Of a stretch of 8,580 bases of DNA, positions 1 to 7,343 are shown one piece after another. Made by a program: the position numbers and the translations under genes. Source of the DNA: Chthoniobacterales bacterium (GTDB lineage Bacteria; Verrucomicrobiota; Verrucomicrobiia; Chthoniobacterales; UBA10450); contig JACCZQ010000037.1 of the NCBI GenBank assembly GCA_013695905.1, positions 1 through 8,580 on the forward strand. Direction: 5' to 3'. The notes under the pieces are model-generated. The model worked only from the letters and a program-made list of their open reading frames with translations, was not told the DNA's origin and made no database searches. Numbering within the stretch: the first letter of the stretch is position 1; every line of letters starts with the position of its first letter.

Positions 1-123
1 GCACAAACCCGTGCTTGCCACACCGTGCCCGCAGTTGCTTCGCACAGCGATGCAGGCGGGGGCAAGCAGCTACAGCGCACGCGCCGTTGCAGGAATGCCG
101 TTCCGCAGGATATTCACGGCGCA

Positions 124-1005
124 ATGCGTAAGATTCTACTGGTTCTCACGGCGGTGCTTTTCGCCGCTGGCTCCGCCACGGCGGCATCGCTGCCATTTTC
201 CACCGTCTTCAAAGGCGAAGACAAATTCCAACGCCTCGTCCGCGAGGCGCAGGCGAACAACTGGACCGCGCTCCCGATCGGCGACCGCACCGCCGCGGTC
301 GGGCGGTCGCTCGTCGGCACCCGCTACGTCAACTACACGCTCGAGATCGACGATCGGATCGAGGCGCCCTCGGTGAACTTCAACGGCCTCGATTGCTGGA
401 CCTTCTTCGAGGCGGCGCTCGCCTTCGCGCGCATGATCGATGAGCCGCAGTCGAACTGGACACCGCAACGCATGCTTCACTACATCGAGCAGGACCGGTA
501 TCGCGGCGGCCGTTGCACGAGCGATTACCTCTCGCGGCTCCATTACCTCGAAGATTGGCTCTACGACAACGATCGCCGCGGACTCGTGAACGACCTCACC
601 GCGAACCTCGGCGGCGTGCGAGTGCCACATGCGGCGCGCGAGATGACCGTGATGTGGAAGAGCTACCGCTATCTCCGGAATAATCCGGCGCTGCTCGGCC
701 CTCTCGGCCGCATGGAAGCACAGGTGACCAGTCGCGGCTTGCGCCAGATCCCGAAGAGCCGCGTCGCCGCGATCGAACCGAAGCTGCAGAACGGCGATAT
801 CATTGGCATCGTCTCGCGTGATGGCCGGCGCTTCGCCACCTCACATGTGGGGCTGGCGCTGCGCGACAACAACGGCACGCTCCGCTTTATGCACGCGTCG
901 TCGCCGCGGAATGCCGGCAAGGTGGTGGTGGACTCCCGTCTCACCGAGTATCTGCACCGCTACAAAGGCCACTCCGGCATCGTGGTGGCGCGGCCGACTC
1001 GCTGA
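124..1005 (+). CDS. Secreted DUF1460 family protein (N-acetylmuramoyl-L-alanine amidase-like, NlpC/P60-related)
   Basis: Predicted 293-residue exported cysteine hydrolase, probably acting on peptidoglycan peptides in the periplasm. Seen: a signal peptide at residues 1-20 (positive MRK, hydrophobic core, cleavage after the A-T-A at 18-20). The putative catalytic cysteine is Cys91 in GLDCWTFFE, and a histidine is at 241 in the TSHVGLAL strand, followed by FMHASS (255-260) and a KVVVDSRLTEYL tail. This order (Cys loop, 'NGDIIGIVS', 'SHVGLAL', 'HASS') is the DUF1460 pattern known from NlpC/P60-fold amidases; exact substrate is inference. The reading frame stays open leftward (a GTG at 25, and to the window edge), but the ATG at 124 is chosen because it places the signal peptide at the N-terminus. 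A weak AGGA lies about 13 nt upstream. The gene runs convergently into the histidine kinase with a 14-bp gap and no visible terminator. Confidence 0.85.
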   Translation: MRKILLVLTAVLFAAGSATAASLPFSTVFKGEDKFQRLVREAQANNWTALPIGDRTAAVGRSLVGTRYVNYTLEIDDRIEAPSVNFNGLDCWTFFEAALAFARMIDEPQSNWTPQRMLHYIEQDRYRGGRCTSDYLSRLHYLEDWLYDNDRRGLVNDLTANLGGVRVPHAAREMTVMWKSYRYLRNNPALLGPLGRMEAQVTSRGLRQIPKSRVAAIEPKLQNGDIIGIVSRDGRRFATSHVGLALRDNNGTLRFMHASSPRNAGKVVVDSRLTEYLHRYKGHSGIVVARPTR

Positions 1006-1019
1006 AGCGCCGCAAGTTT

Positions 1020-2669
1020 TCAGCCGGGCTGCACCGCCGGCAGCTCCACCGTGAACGTCGCGCCTTTGCCCGCTCCTGCGCTTTCGGCGCGGATGGCGCC
1101 GTGGTGCATCTCGACAATGGCTTTGCTGATGGCGAGGCCAAGGCCGAGACCTTCGCGGCGTTCGTCCACCTGCTCGAAGGCATCGAAGATTTTCTCCAGA
1201 TGCTGCGGCTCGAGGCCGACGCCGTTATCGCTGATTTGAATCGTGAGCTGCTCGGGATTTGCGCTGAAGGTGCGGAGGCTGATGCGGCCCCCGCGCGGGG
1301 TGAACTTCGCCGCGTTCCGCAGCAGATTCCAAAATACCTGCTGAAGGCGCGATTCATCGACGAGCAACTGATGATTCGTCGCCTCCAGCTGCACCGCGAG
1401 CGCGAGCTGCTTCGCCTCCAGGTCGCTGCGCACGATCGCGATCGTGTGCTGCAGCAGGTCGTGGATATCCGCGCGCCGCGCCTGCAGCTGCAGCTTGCCG
1501 CGGGTAATCCGCGTCAGGTCTAACAAGTCATCGATCAGCCGCGCCTCCAGCTCCACATTTCGGCAGACCATCCGCAGTCCCTCCTGCACATCGGGCGGCA
1601 GATCGGGTGAATCCGCCATCCCGCCGGCCCAGATCAGGATCGGCGTCAGCGGCGTCCGGAGTTCATGGCTGAGCGTGGCGAGGAAGCGATCCTTGGCCGC
1701 GTTCGCAGCTTCCGCGGCTTCCTTCTGTCGCTGCAGTTCCTGCTCAATCTTGTGACGGTGAATGAAAAGCCCTGTTTGGCTGCCGAGCGCCTCCACCATC
1801 TGCAGAAGATCGTCGTCCGGTTCCGCGGGTCCGCGACTGAAGAGCTCCAGCACTCCGTTCACTGCCCCATCGGCTGAGAGCGGGAAGGCAAACGCGCCGC
1901 GCAATCCTGCTGCGACCGCGGCGTCGCGGCGCGGGAAGTTGTTATCTTTCGCGACGTCCTGCACCCAGATCGCCTGTCCCGACAAGACGACACGGCCGGG
2001 CAATCCTTCCGCCGAGTGCAGTGCCGTGGCCCGGGTCACCTGCGCAAACTGCTCCAGCTCAGCATCGTCGCCGTGCCACGTGGCGGCGCAGTGCAGCACC
2101 CCGCACGCGTCGTCGCACAACCAGATGGAACCAGCCGCCCACCCGCCGCTCGCCGCGATGGTGTGGATCACCTGCGGACCGGCCTCCACGATGGAGAGCG
2201 AAGCTGCCAGCACGCTTGCCACATGGTATTGCGCAGTGCGCCGCCTCTCAGTCCGCACCCGAGCCGTGATGTCGCGCAGATACGCGGTGAACACCGGCTC
2301 ATCGGCAATCCGAAAGGCGGTTATCGCCAGCTCCACGAGGATCTCGGTGCCGTCTTTCCTGATGCCGGCAATCTCAATCCGGCGCCCCATCACCGGTCCT
2401 TCGCCTGTCTGGAGGTAGCGGGCGAGCCCCTCCCGGTGCGCATTGCGCAGGGGCGGCGGGACGATCAGCTCCGCCAGCTCACGCCCCACAGCTTCTGCGC
2501 GGCTGTAGCCGAAGACGCGCTCCGCCGCGGGGTTGAACTCGCGCACCAGCCCCGCGGCATCCATCGTGATGATGCAGTCAAGCGCCGAGTCGAGAATCGC
2601 GCGATTCAGCGCCGCCACCCAATGTGGTGACTCTGTTGCTGGTGTTTCCGGGTCGATACTGAAAGCCAT
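1020..2669 (-). CDS. Soluble PAS-GAF sensor histidine kinase (orphan)
   Basis: 549-residue sensor kinase that should autophosphorylate on His and pass phosphate to a response regulator. Domains seen: PAS at about 20-135 (DCIITMDAAG, NPAAERVFGYSRAEAVG, ending AYLRDITAR), GAF at about 145-305, a short coiled linker (about 306-328), HisKA with H-box SHELRTP (His335), then HATPase_c with N-box NLLRNAAKFTP (446-458), G1 DNGVGL (481-486) and G2 GLGLGLAIS (507-515). All catalytic boxes look intact. No transmembrane segment or signal peptide is visible, so it is cytosolic. The frame is open upstream to 2870, but the ATG at 2669 is chosen: it overlaps the stop of the preceding gene by one base (TAATG) and places PAS near the N-terminus. 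No Shine-Dalgarno site precedes it, consistent with coupled translation. No response regulator lies in the window, so its partner is unknown. GAF contains Cys185, Cys189 and Cys194; their role, if any, is unknown. Confidence 0.93.
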   Translation of the reverse strand: MAFSIDPETPATESPHWVAALNRAILDSALDCIITMDAAGLVREFNPAAERVFGYSRAEAVGRELAELIVPPPLRNAHREGLARYLQTGEGPVMGRRIEIAGIRKDGTEILVELAITAFRIADEPVFTAYLRDITARVRTERRRTAQYHVASVLAASLSIVEAGPQVIHTIAASGGWAAGSIWLCDDACGVLHCAATWHGDDAELEQFAQVTRATALHSAEGLPGRVVLSGQAIWVQDVAKDNNFPRRDAAVAAGLRGAFAFPLSADGAVNGVLELFSRGPAEPDDDLLQMVEALGSQTGLFIHRHKIEQELQRQKEAAEAANAAKDRFLATLSHELRTPLTPILIWAGGMADSPDLPPDVQEGLRMVCRNVELEARLIDDLLDLTRITRGKLQLQARRADIHDLLQHTIAIVRSDLEAKQLALAVQLEATNHQLLVDESRLQQVFWNLLRNAAKFTPRGGRISLRTFSANPEQLTIQISDNGVGLEPQHLEKIFDAFEQVDERREGLGLGLAISKAIVEMHHGAIRAESAGAGKGATFTVELPAVQPG

Positions 2670-3493
2670 TAATACTGCGGCGGCCAGACAGAGGCCGGTG
2701 CATCGAGATCGATCACGCCCCCCTGCAGGCTCCGCATGATCGGCAGCGTGACACGTCCCACCGCGCGACGCCAGCGCTGCTGCACCTTCCCGGGACGAAA
2801 TTGCAGCCGCACGCGCGGTCGCAGCGAGAATCCATGGGCGCGACAATGGGCCAGCGCCTCCTTTGTCCAAAGCCCGCGCACGAGGCCGGACATGAGATAT
2901 GGGATCGGCGACAACTCGTTAGGCCCATAGGAGAACATCCGCAGGTCCCGCGTGCGGTCGCTCCCGCGTGCCTCCATTTGCCACGCGTCCTCCCCCGGAC
3001 GGAGCAGCGACCGGAGCGTGTCGCGTTTCCACAGCGTGGTCTGCAATCGGGTGCGCCCTTTCGACTCCACCGGCACGAGATCGAAGCGGCCGTTGCGCGG
3101 GGTGAACTCGTGCCCCAGCAGCGCCAGATCAAAGAAGCAGAAGGAGGCGGCGTCGTTTTCCAGCGCAAAGGTGAAATCACTCGCCAGCTGCCCCTCGTCC
3201 ACCGGCCGGGTGAGGAAGTAATCTTCCTGCAGGTAAAGGAGGTGAGAGGTGCTGATCTGCTCCAGCGCGGTTTGCATGTTGCTCGCCCAGCCGCGATCGC
3301 GCCCCACGCGGATCTGCCGGAGGGAGGTGGAGCGCACCGCCAGTTCGTTCGTGATCAGGTAAACCGGGAAAGGGCAGCTGCTCCAGAATTTCCGCAAGAA
3401 AAAGGCGAACGGCCGCCACGCATCGAAGAAGCCGTCGTAGCTGGAGACGACGATGGAGACCTGATCACGGAACGGGTGCAGCGGCGTGGTCAT
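2669..3493 (-). CDS. Putative GT-A-like glycosyltransferase, unassigned family
   Basis: 274-residue protein that I cannot assign to a named family with certainty. Its N-terminus has a nucleotide-sugar-transferase look: a beta strand VSIVVSSYDG (12-21), a second strand PVYLITN (43-49), then DRGWASNMQTALEQI (66-80) and the strand HLLYLQEDYFL (84-94). In the last of these, Gln-Glu-Asp sits where GT-A enzymes carry the metal-binding DxD. A later LWKRDTL...EDAWQMEAR stretch (154-176) resembles the acceptor/base region of GT-2-like enzymes. The C-terminus is basic (about 224-254). No signal peptide or membrane segment is seen. The ATG at 3493 is chosen because it overlaps the asnB stop as ATGA; the frame is open further up to 3532, but that would lie inside asnB. 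Its coupling to an asparagine-synthase-type amidotransferase suggests a surface-glycan role; this is inference. It could instead be a GT-fold protein without catalytic activity. Confidence 0.5.
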   Translation of the reverse strand: MTTPLHPFRDQVSIVVSSYDGFFDAWRPFAFFLRKFWSSCPFPVYLITNELAVRSTSLRQIRVGRDRGWASNMQTALEQISTSHLLYLQEDYFLTRPVDEGQLASDFTFALENDAASFCFFDLALLGHEFTPRNGRFDLVPVESKGRTRLQTTLWKRDTLRSLLRPGEDAWQMEARGSDRTRDLRMFSYGPNELSPIPYLMSGLVRGLWTKEALAHCRAHGFSLRPRVRLQFRPGKVQQRWRRAVGRVTLPIMRSLQGGVIDLDAPASVWPPQY

Positions 3494-5322
3494 TCGCGGA
3501 GAAAGGTGCGCGCCCATTCGTTCAGCACCCACAGATTCCAGAGGCGTTGAGCTTGGTTCGCGCGGCCGCTTTGATGTTCGTCCAGCAATTCACCCACGGC
3601 GCGTTCGTTGAGAAACGGCTGCAACCGCGGGTGCAACGGGAGCAGACCGTCGCGAACCTGTTGCCGTGCTGCACCTCGCCACCATTGTGCGAGGGGCACG
3701 GAGAAGCCGCGCTTCGGCGCGTCGAGCACCTCCGGCGGCAGGTCGGGAGCTACGATGTCGCGGAGCATGATCTTTCCACGGCCGCCCTTCACCTTCCACT
3801 CGTTAGGCAACCGTGCGCAGAGCTGCACCAGCTCGTGATCGAGGAACGGCGACCGGACTTCGAGGCTGCGCGACATGCTGGCGATGTCGAGCTTCGTCAG
3901 CAGATCGTAGGGCAGCGGATCGGTATTATCCCACTGCAGGATGCGCTCGAGCGGCTCCAGGTTGCCGCGCCAGAACTCCGCCACGTGCTGGCGCAGGAAC
4001 TCCCCAGCCTGGGTCCGAAAGGCGGGGGTGGTAATGCGAGCGTAGATCGCGCCGGAGAAGAACTCACCGGAGAAGAGACTCGGCATTTCCGGCAGGAGCT
4101 TGCTGAGAAACTTCGGACCGCGGGTCATCGCGCGGAAGGTCCACTGCTCCCGCGTGCCAGCCGGATAGAAACGGGAGAGGTGCTGCTGCCATGCCTTCAG
4201 ACGATGCTTCGGGTAACCGGCGAATGCTTCATCACCGCCATCGCCGCTCAGCGCCACCTTCACGTGCTGCCGAGTCAGCTCACACACCAGCATCGTGGGC
4301 AGGATCGACTTGTCGGCGGAAGGCTCCCCATAATGCCGCACCACGTCCGGCAGCAGCTGCAGCAAATCCGTGCTGCCCTGGAGCAGGTGCTGCTCTACAC
4401 CGAAGTGACGCGCGGAGGCCGCCGCGATCTTGGATTCATCATAAGCCTCTTCCGCAAACCCGATCGTGAACGTCTGCACCTTTTGACCGAGACCGCGCAC
4501 CAGCCGCGCGAGGATGGCGTTCGAATCCAACCCGCCGCTGAGCAGCAGCCCCAGCGGCACATCGCTCCGCAAGCGGAGCCGGATGCTTTCGTCGAGCTTC
4601 TCCCGCACCTGCGCGACCGCATCGTCGTAGCTGCACTGGAGCTTTGGCCGCTGCGTGTAAGACCAGTAACGCTGCACCGTCACCTGCCCGCGTTGCCAGA
4701 GGAGATAATGTGCAGCGGGTAACTTGGTGATCTGCCGCACAATCGACTGCGGCGCGGAGACGTAACCAAACTGCAGATAAGCCGCGAGAGCTGCCGGATC
4801 GATTTCCCAATCCGCCAGTCGCTCCTCCAGCAGCGGCCCAATCTCCGAGCAGAAGTATAACCCGGAGTCGTCGGCGACGTAATTGAGCGGCTTCTTACCC
4901 AGCCGATCCCGCGCCAGCAGCAGCAGCTGCTCACGCGCGTCCCAGATTGCGAACGCGAACATCCCCCGCAGCAGCTGCAGCATCTCGACGCCGTGTTCTT
5001 CGTAGAGATGCACCAGCGTCTCGGTGTCGCCCTTCGTGCGGAAGATGTGGCCGCGTCGCTCCAGCTGCTCGCGGAGTTCCACGTAGTTGTAAATCTCGCC
5101 GTTGAAGACGACGTGAACAGTGTCGTCTTCGTTGCTGATCGGCTGCTGACTGCATTCGACATCGACAATGCTGAGCCGTCGCATCCCGAGTCCCACTCCC
5201 GGCGCTTCGAAGAAGCCCTCGTCATCGGGCCCGCGGTGCCGGAGCGCGTCGGTCATGCGCCGGAGCAGAGGAGCACGATCTGCCGCTCGGTCGCTGCCGA
5301 CGAATCCCGCGATGCCGCACAT
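3490..5322 (-). CDS. asnB: Asparagine synthase (glutamine-hydrolysing), AsnB type
   Basis: 610-residue class II glutamine amidotransferase: the N-terminal half hydrolyses glutamine to ammonia, and the C-terminal half adenylates aspartate (or a similar carboxylate) with ATP and amidates it. Seen: MCGIAGFVG with the nucleophile Cys2 exposed once Met is removed; RHRGPDDEG (28-36); RRLSIVD (48-54); FNGEIYNY (73-80); GDTETLVH (98-105); RGMFAFAIWD (119-128). The synthetase domain has the PP-loop SGGLDS (262-267), SGDGGDEAFAGYPKH (359-373), EVRSPFLDH (488-496) and the KRGFSVPLAQWW (537-548) end signature. The start is fixed by Cys2: ATG at 5322, not the in-frame GTG 18 bases upstream. Length is typical of the bacterial AsnB/AsnO group. 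The same architecture occurs in polysaccharide clusters where it amidates sugar acids, and the coupled putative glycosyltransferase downstream makes that a real alternative to free asparagine synthesis. Confidence 0.92.
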   Translation of the reverse strand: MCGIAGFVGSDRAADRAPLLRRMTDALRHRGPDDEGFFEAPGVGLGMRRLSIVDVECSQQPISNEDDTVHVVFNGEIYNYVELREQLERRGHIFRTKGDTETLVHLYEEHGVEMLQLLRGMFAFAIWDAREQLLLLARDRLGKKPLNYVADDSGLYFCSEIGPLLEERLADWEIDPAALAAYLQFGYVSAPQSIVRQITKLPAAHYLLWQRGQVTVQRYWSYTQRPKLQCSYDDAVAQVREKLDESIRLRLRSDVPLGLLLSGGLDSNAILARLVRGLGQKVQTFTIGFAEEAYDESKIAAASARHFGVEQHLLQGSTDLLQLLPDVVRHYGEPSADKSILPTMLVCELTRQHVKVALSGDGGDEAFAGYPKHRLKAWQQHLSRFYPAGTREQWTFRAMTRGPKFLSKLLPEMPSLFSGEFFSGAIYARITTPAFRTQAGEFLRQHVAEFWRGNLEPLERILQWDNTDPLPYDLLTKLDIASMSRSLEVRSPFLDHELVQLCARLPNEWKVKGGRGKIMLRDIVAPDLPPEVLDAPKRGFSVPLAQWWRGAARQQVRDGLLPLHPRLQPFLNERAVGELLDEHQSGRANQAQRLWNLWVLNEWARTFLRE

Positions 5323-5448
5323 GTGGGGCAACGAGACCACGATGCCGCCTGTGAAGCGAGCAGGTTCGGCGGGGCTATAGCCGCTTCGTGGCGAAGGCCC
5401 GGCCTGAGGCTGATTTTAGGTAATTCTCCAACTCGGCTATTTCGGAGG
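5323..5448 (-). other. 126-bp spacer, likely promoter region of the asnB-GT-kinase unit
   Basis: This is the longest gap inside the minus-strand block and the likeliest place for a promoter driving asnB. On the minus strand a TAAAAT hexamer (5413-5418), about 90 nt ahead of the asnB start, could be a -10 element, but no convincing -35 lies 16-18 nt before it. A 10-bp palindrome GGCTATAGCC and a small CTTCG/CGAAG inverted repeat with a 3-nt centre lie nearer asnB and might be protein-binding sites. No Shine-Dalgarno sequence precedes the asnB ATG. All of these are weak signals. Confidence 0.25.
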
Positions 5449-5898
5449 TCAGGCGGAGCGTGAGACAAGCTTCTGCGCGAGTGAGGTGCCGATGTTGAAG
5501 AGCAGCTGGACCGCCTCCGGCTTTTCGAAGAACAGCTGGCGCAGGGTGTCGGGCGGGATGGTCCAGAGCACCACCTCGCCATCGGCGAAGACCTCATCGC
5601 GCGACGCCACGCGGAGGAAGAGATTGGTCTCGCCAAACCAATGGCCGGCGGTGAGCGTCGCCACCTGCGTCTTCGCGTAATCGGCATCCACGCGGGAAAT
5701 TTTCACGCGCCCCGCGACGATGCAGGAGACGTACTCGGCGATCGCGCCCGCCGGCACGATGACCTGCTGGTTATACTCGACAAAGGCGCCCCGCGTCTGG
5801 AGCTGCTGGCTGAAATCAGCGGGCAATCCGTCGAGCAATTCGCTTTGCGCGATCGCGAGTTGACGCCCCGCGGCCTGTTCTTCAGTGAGAATGTTCAT
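5449..5898 (-). CDS. Stand-alone cyclic-nucleotide-binding (CNB) domain protein
   Basis: 149-residue protein that is a single CRP/FNR-type sensory beta-barrel and nothing else: no helix-turn-helix, kinase, channel or membrane segment. Seen: the barrel start FVEYNQQVIVPAGAIAEYVSCIVAGRVKI (39-67, hydrophobic core with the 'PxG' turn and 'G+VK' strand), AGHWFGETNLF (84-94) as the phosphate-binding cassette start, and a closing helix with PPDTLRQLF (115-123). Aligned by eye to E. coli CRP, G89-E90 match Gly71-Glu72 and Arg100 matches the ligand-phosphate Arg82. The next residues are Asp-Glu (101-102) instead of Ser-Ala, so cAMP binding is doubtful. The ATG at 5898 is chosen because it starts 50 bp past the preceding gene's stop; the longer frame to 6054 would run inside that gene. 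It may act as a regulatory module for a protein encoded elsewhere; its function is unknown. Confidence 0.85.
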   Translation of the reverse strand: MNILTEEQAAGRQLAIAQSELLDGLPADFSQQLQTRGAFVEYNQQVIVPAGAIAEYVSCIVAGRVKISRVDADYAKTQVATLTAGHWFGETNLFLRVASRDEVFADGEVVLWTIPPDTLRQLFFEKPEAVQLLFNIGTSLAQKLVSRSA

Positions 5899-5948
5899 CG
5901 GTGGGAGAGGGCGGATACATCCGGCGGGCAGCGGCCGCAAGTCAACTC

Positions 5949-6605
5949 TCAACGCCGGTGCAGCCACCCGGGTGTTTCGTATTTTTGCTTCGCGATTTCG
6001 TGCGCGCGCTGCAGGAGCTGCCCGGACAATGACCGGAATCGGTGGTGCGGACAAAGTGCCCTCGCGAAGGCGGTGATGAAGTCTGTCGGCAGATCGCTGT
6101 GCTGGACGCTGCCTTGGTGGAGCAGCCCGGCGCGGGTGCGGCGTTGTGCAGCTCCGGCGATTTTGCGGCCGTTTACGAGCACGTCGGCGACGACGGGATT
6201 TGCAAAGCAGGCGTCGGAAATCTTCGGCGCGTCCTGCTGCGCGAGCACGGCGTCAAGGTTGCCGGCGAGCGCCCGCTGGATAGCGCCGTGAATGGCGGAG
6301 TACACGGCCCGCGCGGATCTCGCTTCGGCCGCGTGGGGTTGAGGCAGGATCAGAGAATACGTCTGGTCCGCGCCGTGCAGGACAATTCCTCCGCCCGTCC
6401 AGCGGCGGACGAGCTCCCGCTCTTCCGCCTCGTCGGCGACCTCGGCGTAGGCACCGAAGTAGCCGAAGGAAAGAGCAGGGCGCCGCCAGCTGTAGAAGCG
6501 GATGGATGGGGTCGGGGCGAATTCCAGCAGCGCCTCATCGACGGCCATGTTGAGCGCGGCGGAGCGGGGCTCCACATCGTGATAGACATCGAGTTCGCGC
6601 AGCAC
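5949..6605 (-). CDS. Lipoyl/octanoyl transferase family protein (LipM/LplA fold)
   Basis: About 218-residue member of the biotin/lipoate A/B protein ligase family, which moves octanoyl or lipoyl groups onto the lysine of lipoyl domains (pyruvate and 2-oxoglutarate dehydrogenases, GcvH). Seen, counting from the GTG at 6605: LNMAVDEALLE (18-28), SWRRPALSFGYFG (39-51), the family signature RRWTGGGIVLH (67-77), an ACF motif with Cys133, and NGRKIAGAAQRR (145-156) with Lys148, then LLHQGSVQ. A cysteine just ahead of GRKIxGxAQ is the hallmark of the LipM octanoyltransferase group, whereas ATP-dependent LplA ligases lack it, so octanoyltransferase is favoured by inference. Start: no ATG fits. The GTG at 6605 begins 19 bp after the pyrF stop and gives a family-like N-terminus (VLRELDVY...LNMAVDEALL); a TTG at 6635 would overlap pyrF by 11 bp and is the alternative. 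At 218 residues it lacks the C-terminal accessory domain of E. coli LplA. Confidence 0.8.
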   Translation of the reverse strand: MLRELDVYHDVEPRSAALNMAVDEALLEFAPTPSIRFYSWRRPALSFGYFGAYAEVADEAEERELVRRWTGGGIVLHGADQTYSLILPQPHAAEARSARAVYSAIHGAIQRALAGNLDAVLAQQDAPKISDACFANPVVADVLVNGRKIAGAAQRRTRAGLLHQGSVQHSDLPTDFITAFARALCPHHRFRSLSGQLLQRAHEIAKQKYETPGWLHRR

Positions 6606-6624
6606 GAACTCGCCCGCTACATCT

Positions 6625-7338
6625 CTAGTTCTCAAGCTCCGCGAAGATCTTCTGCAGCGCCGCAGCCGGTTCCTCGTGGGCCGTCACCGGCCTGCCAATC
6701 ACGAGGTAATCAGCACCTCGCGCGATCGCTTCGCGCGGCGTCATCACGCGCTGCTGGTCGTTTGCCGCCGCCCAGCTCGGTCGCACCCCCGGAGTGATGA
6801 TTTTGATCCCGTGCCCAACCCGCTCGCGCAGCGCCTCCAGCTCATGCGGGCTGGCGATCAATCCTCCCACACCTGCACGCTGCGCCAGCTCCGCCAGCCG
6901 CAGCACCTGGTCCGCGACGCTGCTGTTCTCGATGCCGGTCTCGCGCAGCGTCTCTTCATTGGAGCTCGTCAATACCGTCACGCCGAGCAGCAGCAAATCC
7001 GCGGGACAGGCCGCGACAGCTGCTTCGATCATCCGGCTGCCACCGCTCAAGTGAATCGTGAGCATCCGCACGCCGAGCGCCGCGGCTGCGCCTACCGCTT
7101 TCCCGACCGTGTTCGGGATGTCGTGCAGCTTCAGGTCGAGGAAAACTTTCGCACCTGTCGCGGTGACGGCGCGGACGATCTCCGGCCCGGCGGCGGTGTA
7201 GAGTTGCAGCCCAATTTTGAAAATGGCGACCCGGCCCGCCAGATCGTGCACCAGGTCGAGCGCCAGGCCCGGCTCCGGGTAATCGAGCGCGATGACCACC
7301 CGGGCGCGCGCTTCTTTGTCGAGGTTCTCGGAGTTCAT
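6625..7338 (-). CDS. pyrF: Orotidine 5'-phosphate decarboxylase
   Basis: 237-residue enzyme of de novo pyrimidine synthesis that decarboxylates OMP to UMP in the cytosol as a TIM-barrel dimer. Seen: VVIALDYPE (14-22) as the first strand, FKIGLQLY (40-47), the catalytic cluster FLDLKLHDIPNTV (66-78) with Asp68, Lys70 and Asp73, the TIHLSGG strand (93-99), LLLLGVTVLTS (114-124), GLIASPHE (158-165), and the phosphate-binding end IITPGVRP (178-185) plus DYLVIGRPVT (212-221). All active-site residues look intact and the length is normal for bacterial PyrF. The ATG at 7338 has a GGAAG 8 nt upstream on the minus strand; that site lies inside the start of ispE. The gene is head-to-head with ispE with a 5-bp gap, and its stop lies 19 bp before the likely lipM-like start, so the two are probably co-transcribed. 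Confidence 0.97.
   Translation of the reverse strand: MNSENLDKEARARVVIALDYPEPGLALDLVHDLAGRVAIFKIGLQLYTAAGPEIVRAVTATGAKVFLDLKLHDIPNTVGKAVGAAAALGVRMLTIHLSGGSRMIEAAVAACPADLLLLGVTVLTSSNEETLRETGIENSSVADQVLRLAELAQRAGVGGLIASPHELEALRERVGHGIKIITPGVRPSWAAANDQQRVMTPREAIARGADYLVIGRPVTAHEEPAAALQKIFAELEN
7330..7333 (+). promoter_or_regulatory. Shine-Dalgarno site of ispE, inside the pyrF coding region
   Basis: GGAG 10 nt ahead of the ispE ATG at 7344. It supports that ATG over the in-frame ATG at 7356, which has no purine-rich site at proper spacing. The four bases fall within pyrF codons 2-3 on the other strand, so one stretch serves two jobs. Spacing is near the long end of the usual range. Confidence 0.5.
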
Positions 7339-7343
7339 CCTGT

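Noticed and set aside
86..118. Possible promoter ahead of the DUF1460 gene (TTGCAG, 18 bp, TATTCA)
   Set aside because: Each hexamer matches the sigma-70 consensus at only half of its positions, and the start would lie almost at the ATG; not supportable.
1006..1019. Bidirectional terminator between the convergent DUF1460 and kinase genes
   Set aside because: The gap is only 14 bp and no stem of useful length with a following T-run is visible in it or at the gene ends.
2801..3550. 249-codon plus-strand open frame opposite the glycosyltransferase-like gene
   Set aside because: The minus-strand frame has overlapping starts and stops with its neighbours and a strand-rich N-terminus; the plus frame looks like a GC-driven shadow.
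3547..4722. 391-codon plus-strand open frame opposite asnB
   Set aside because: It lies wholly antisense to a clearly conserved asnB, has composition typical of GC-rich shadow frames (rich in Arg, His, Gln) and shows no recognisable motif.
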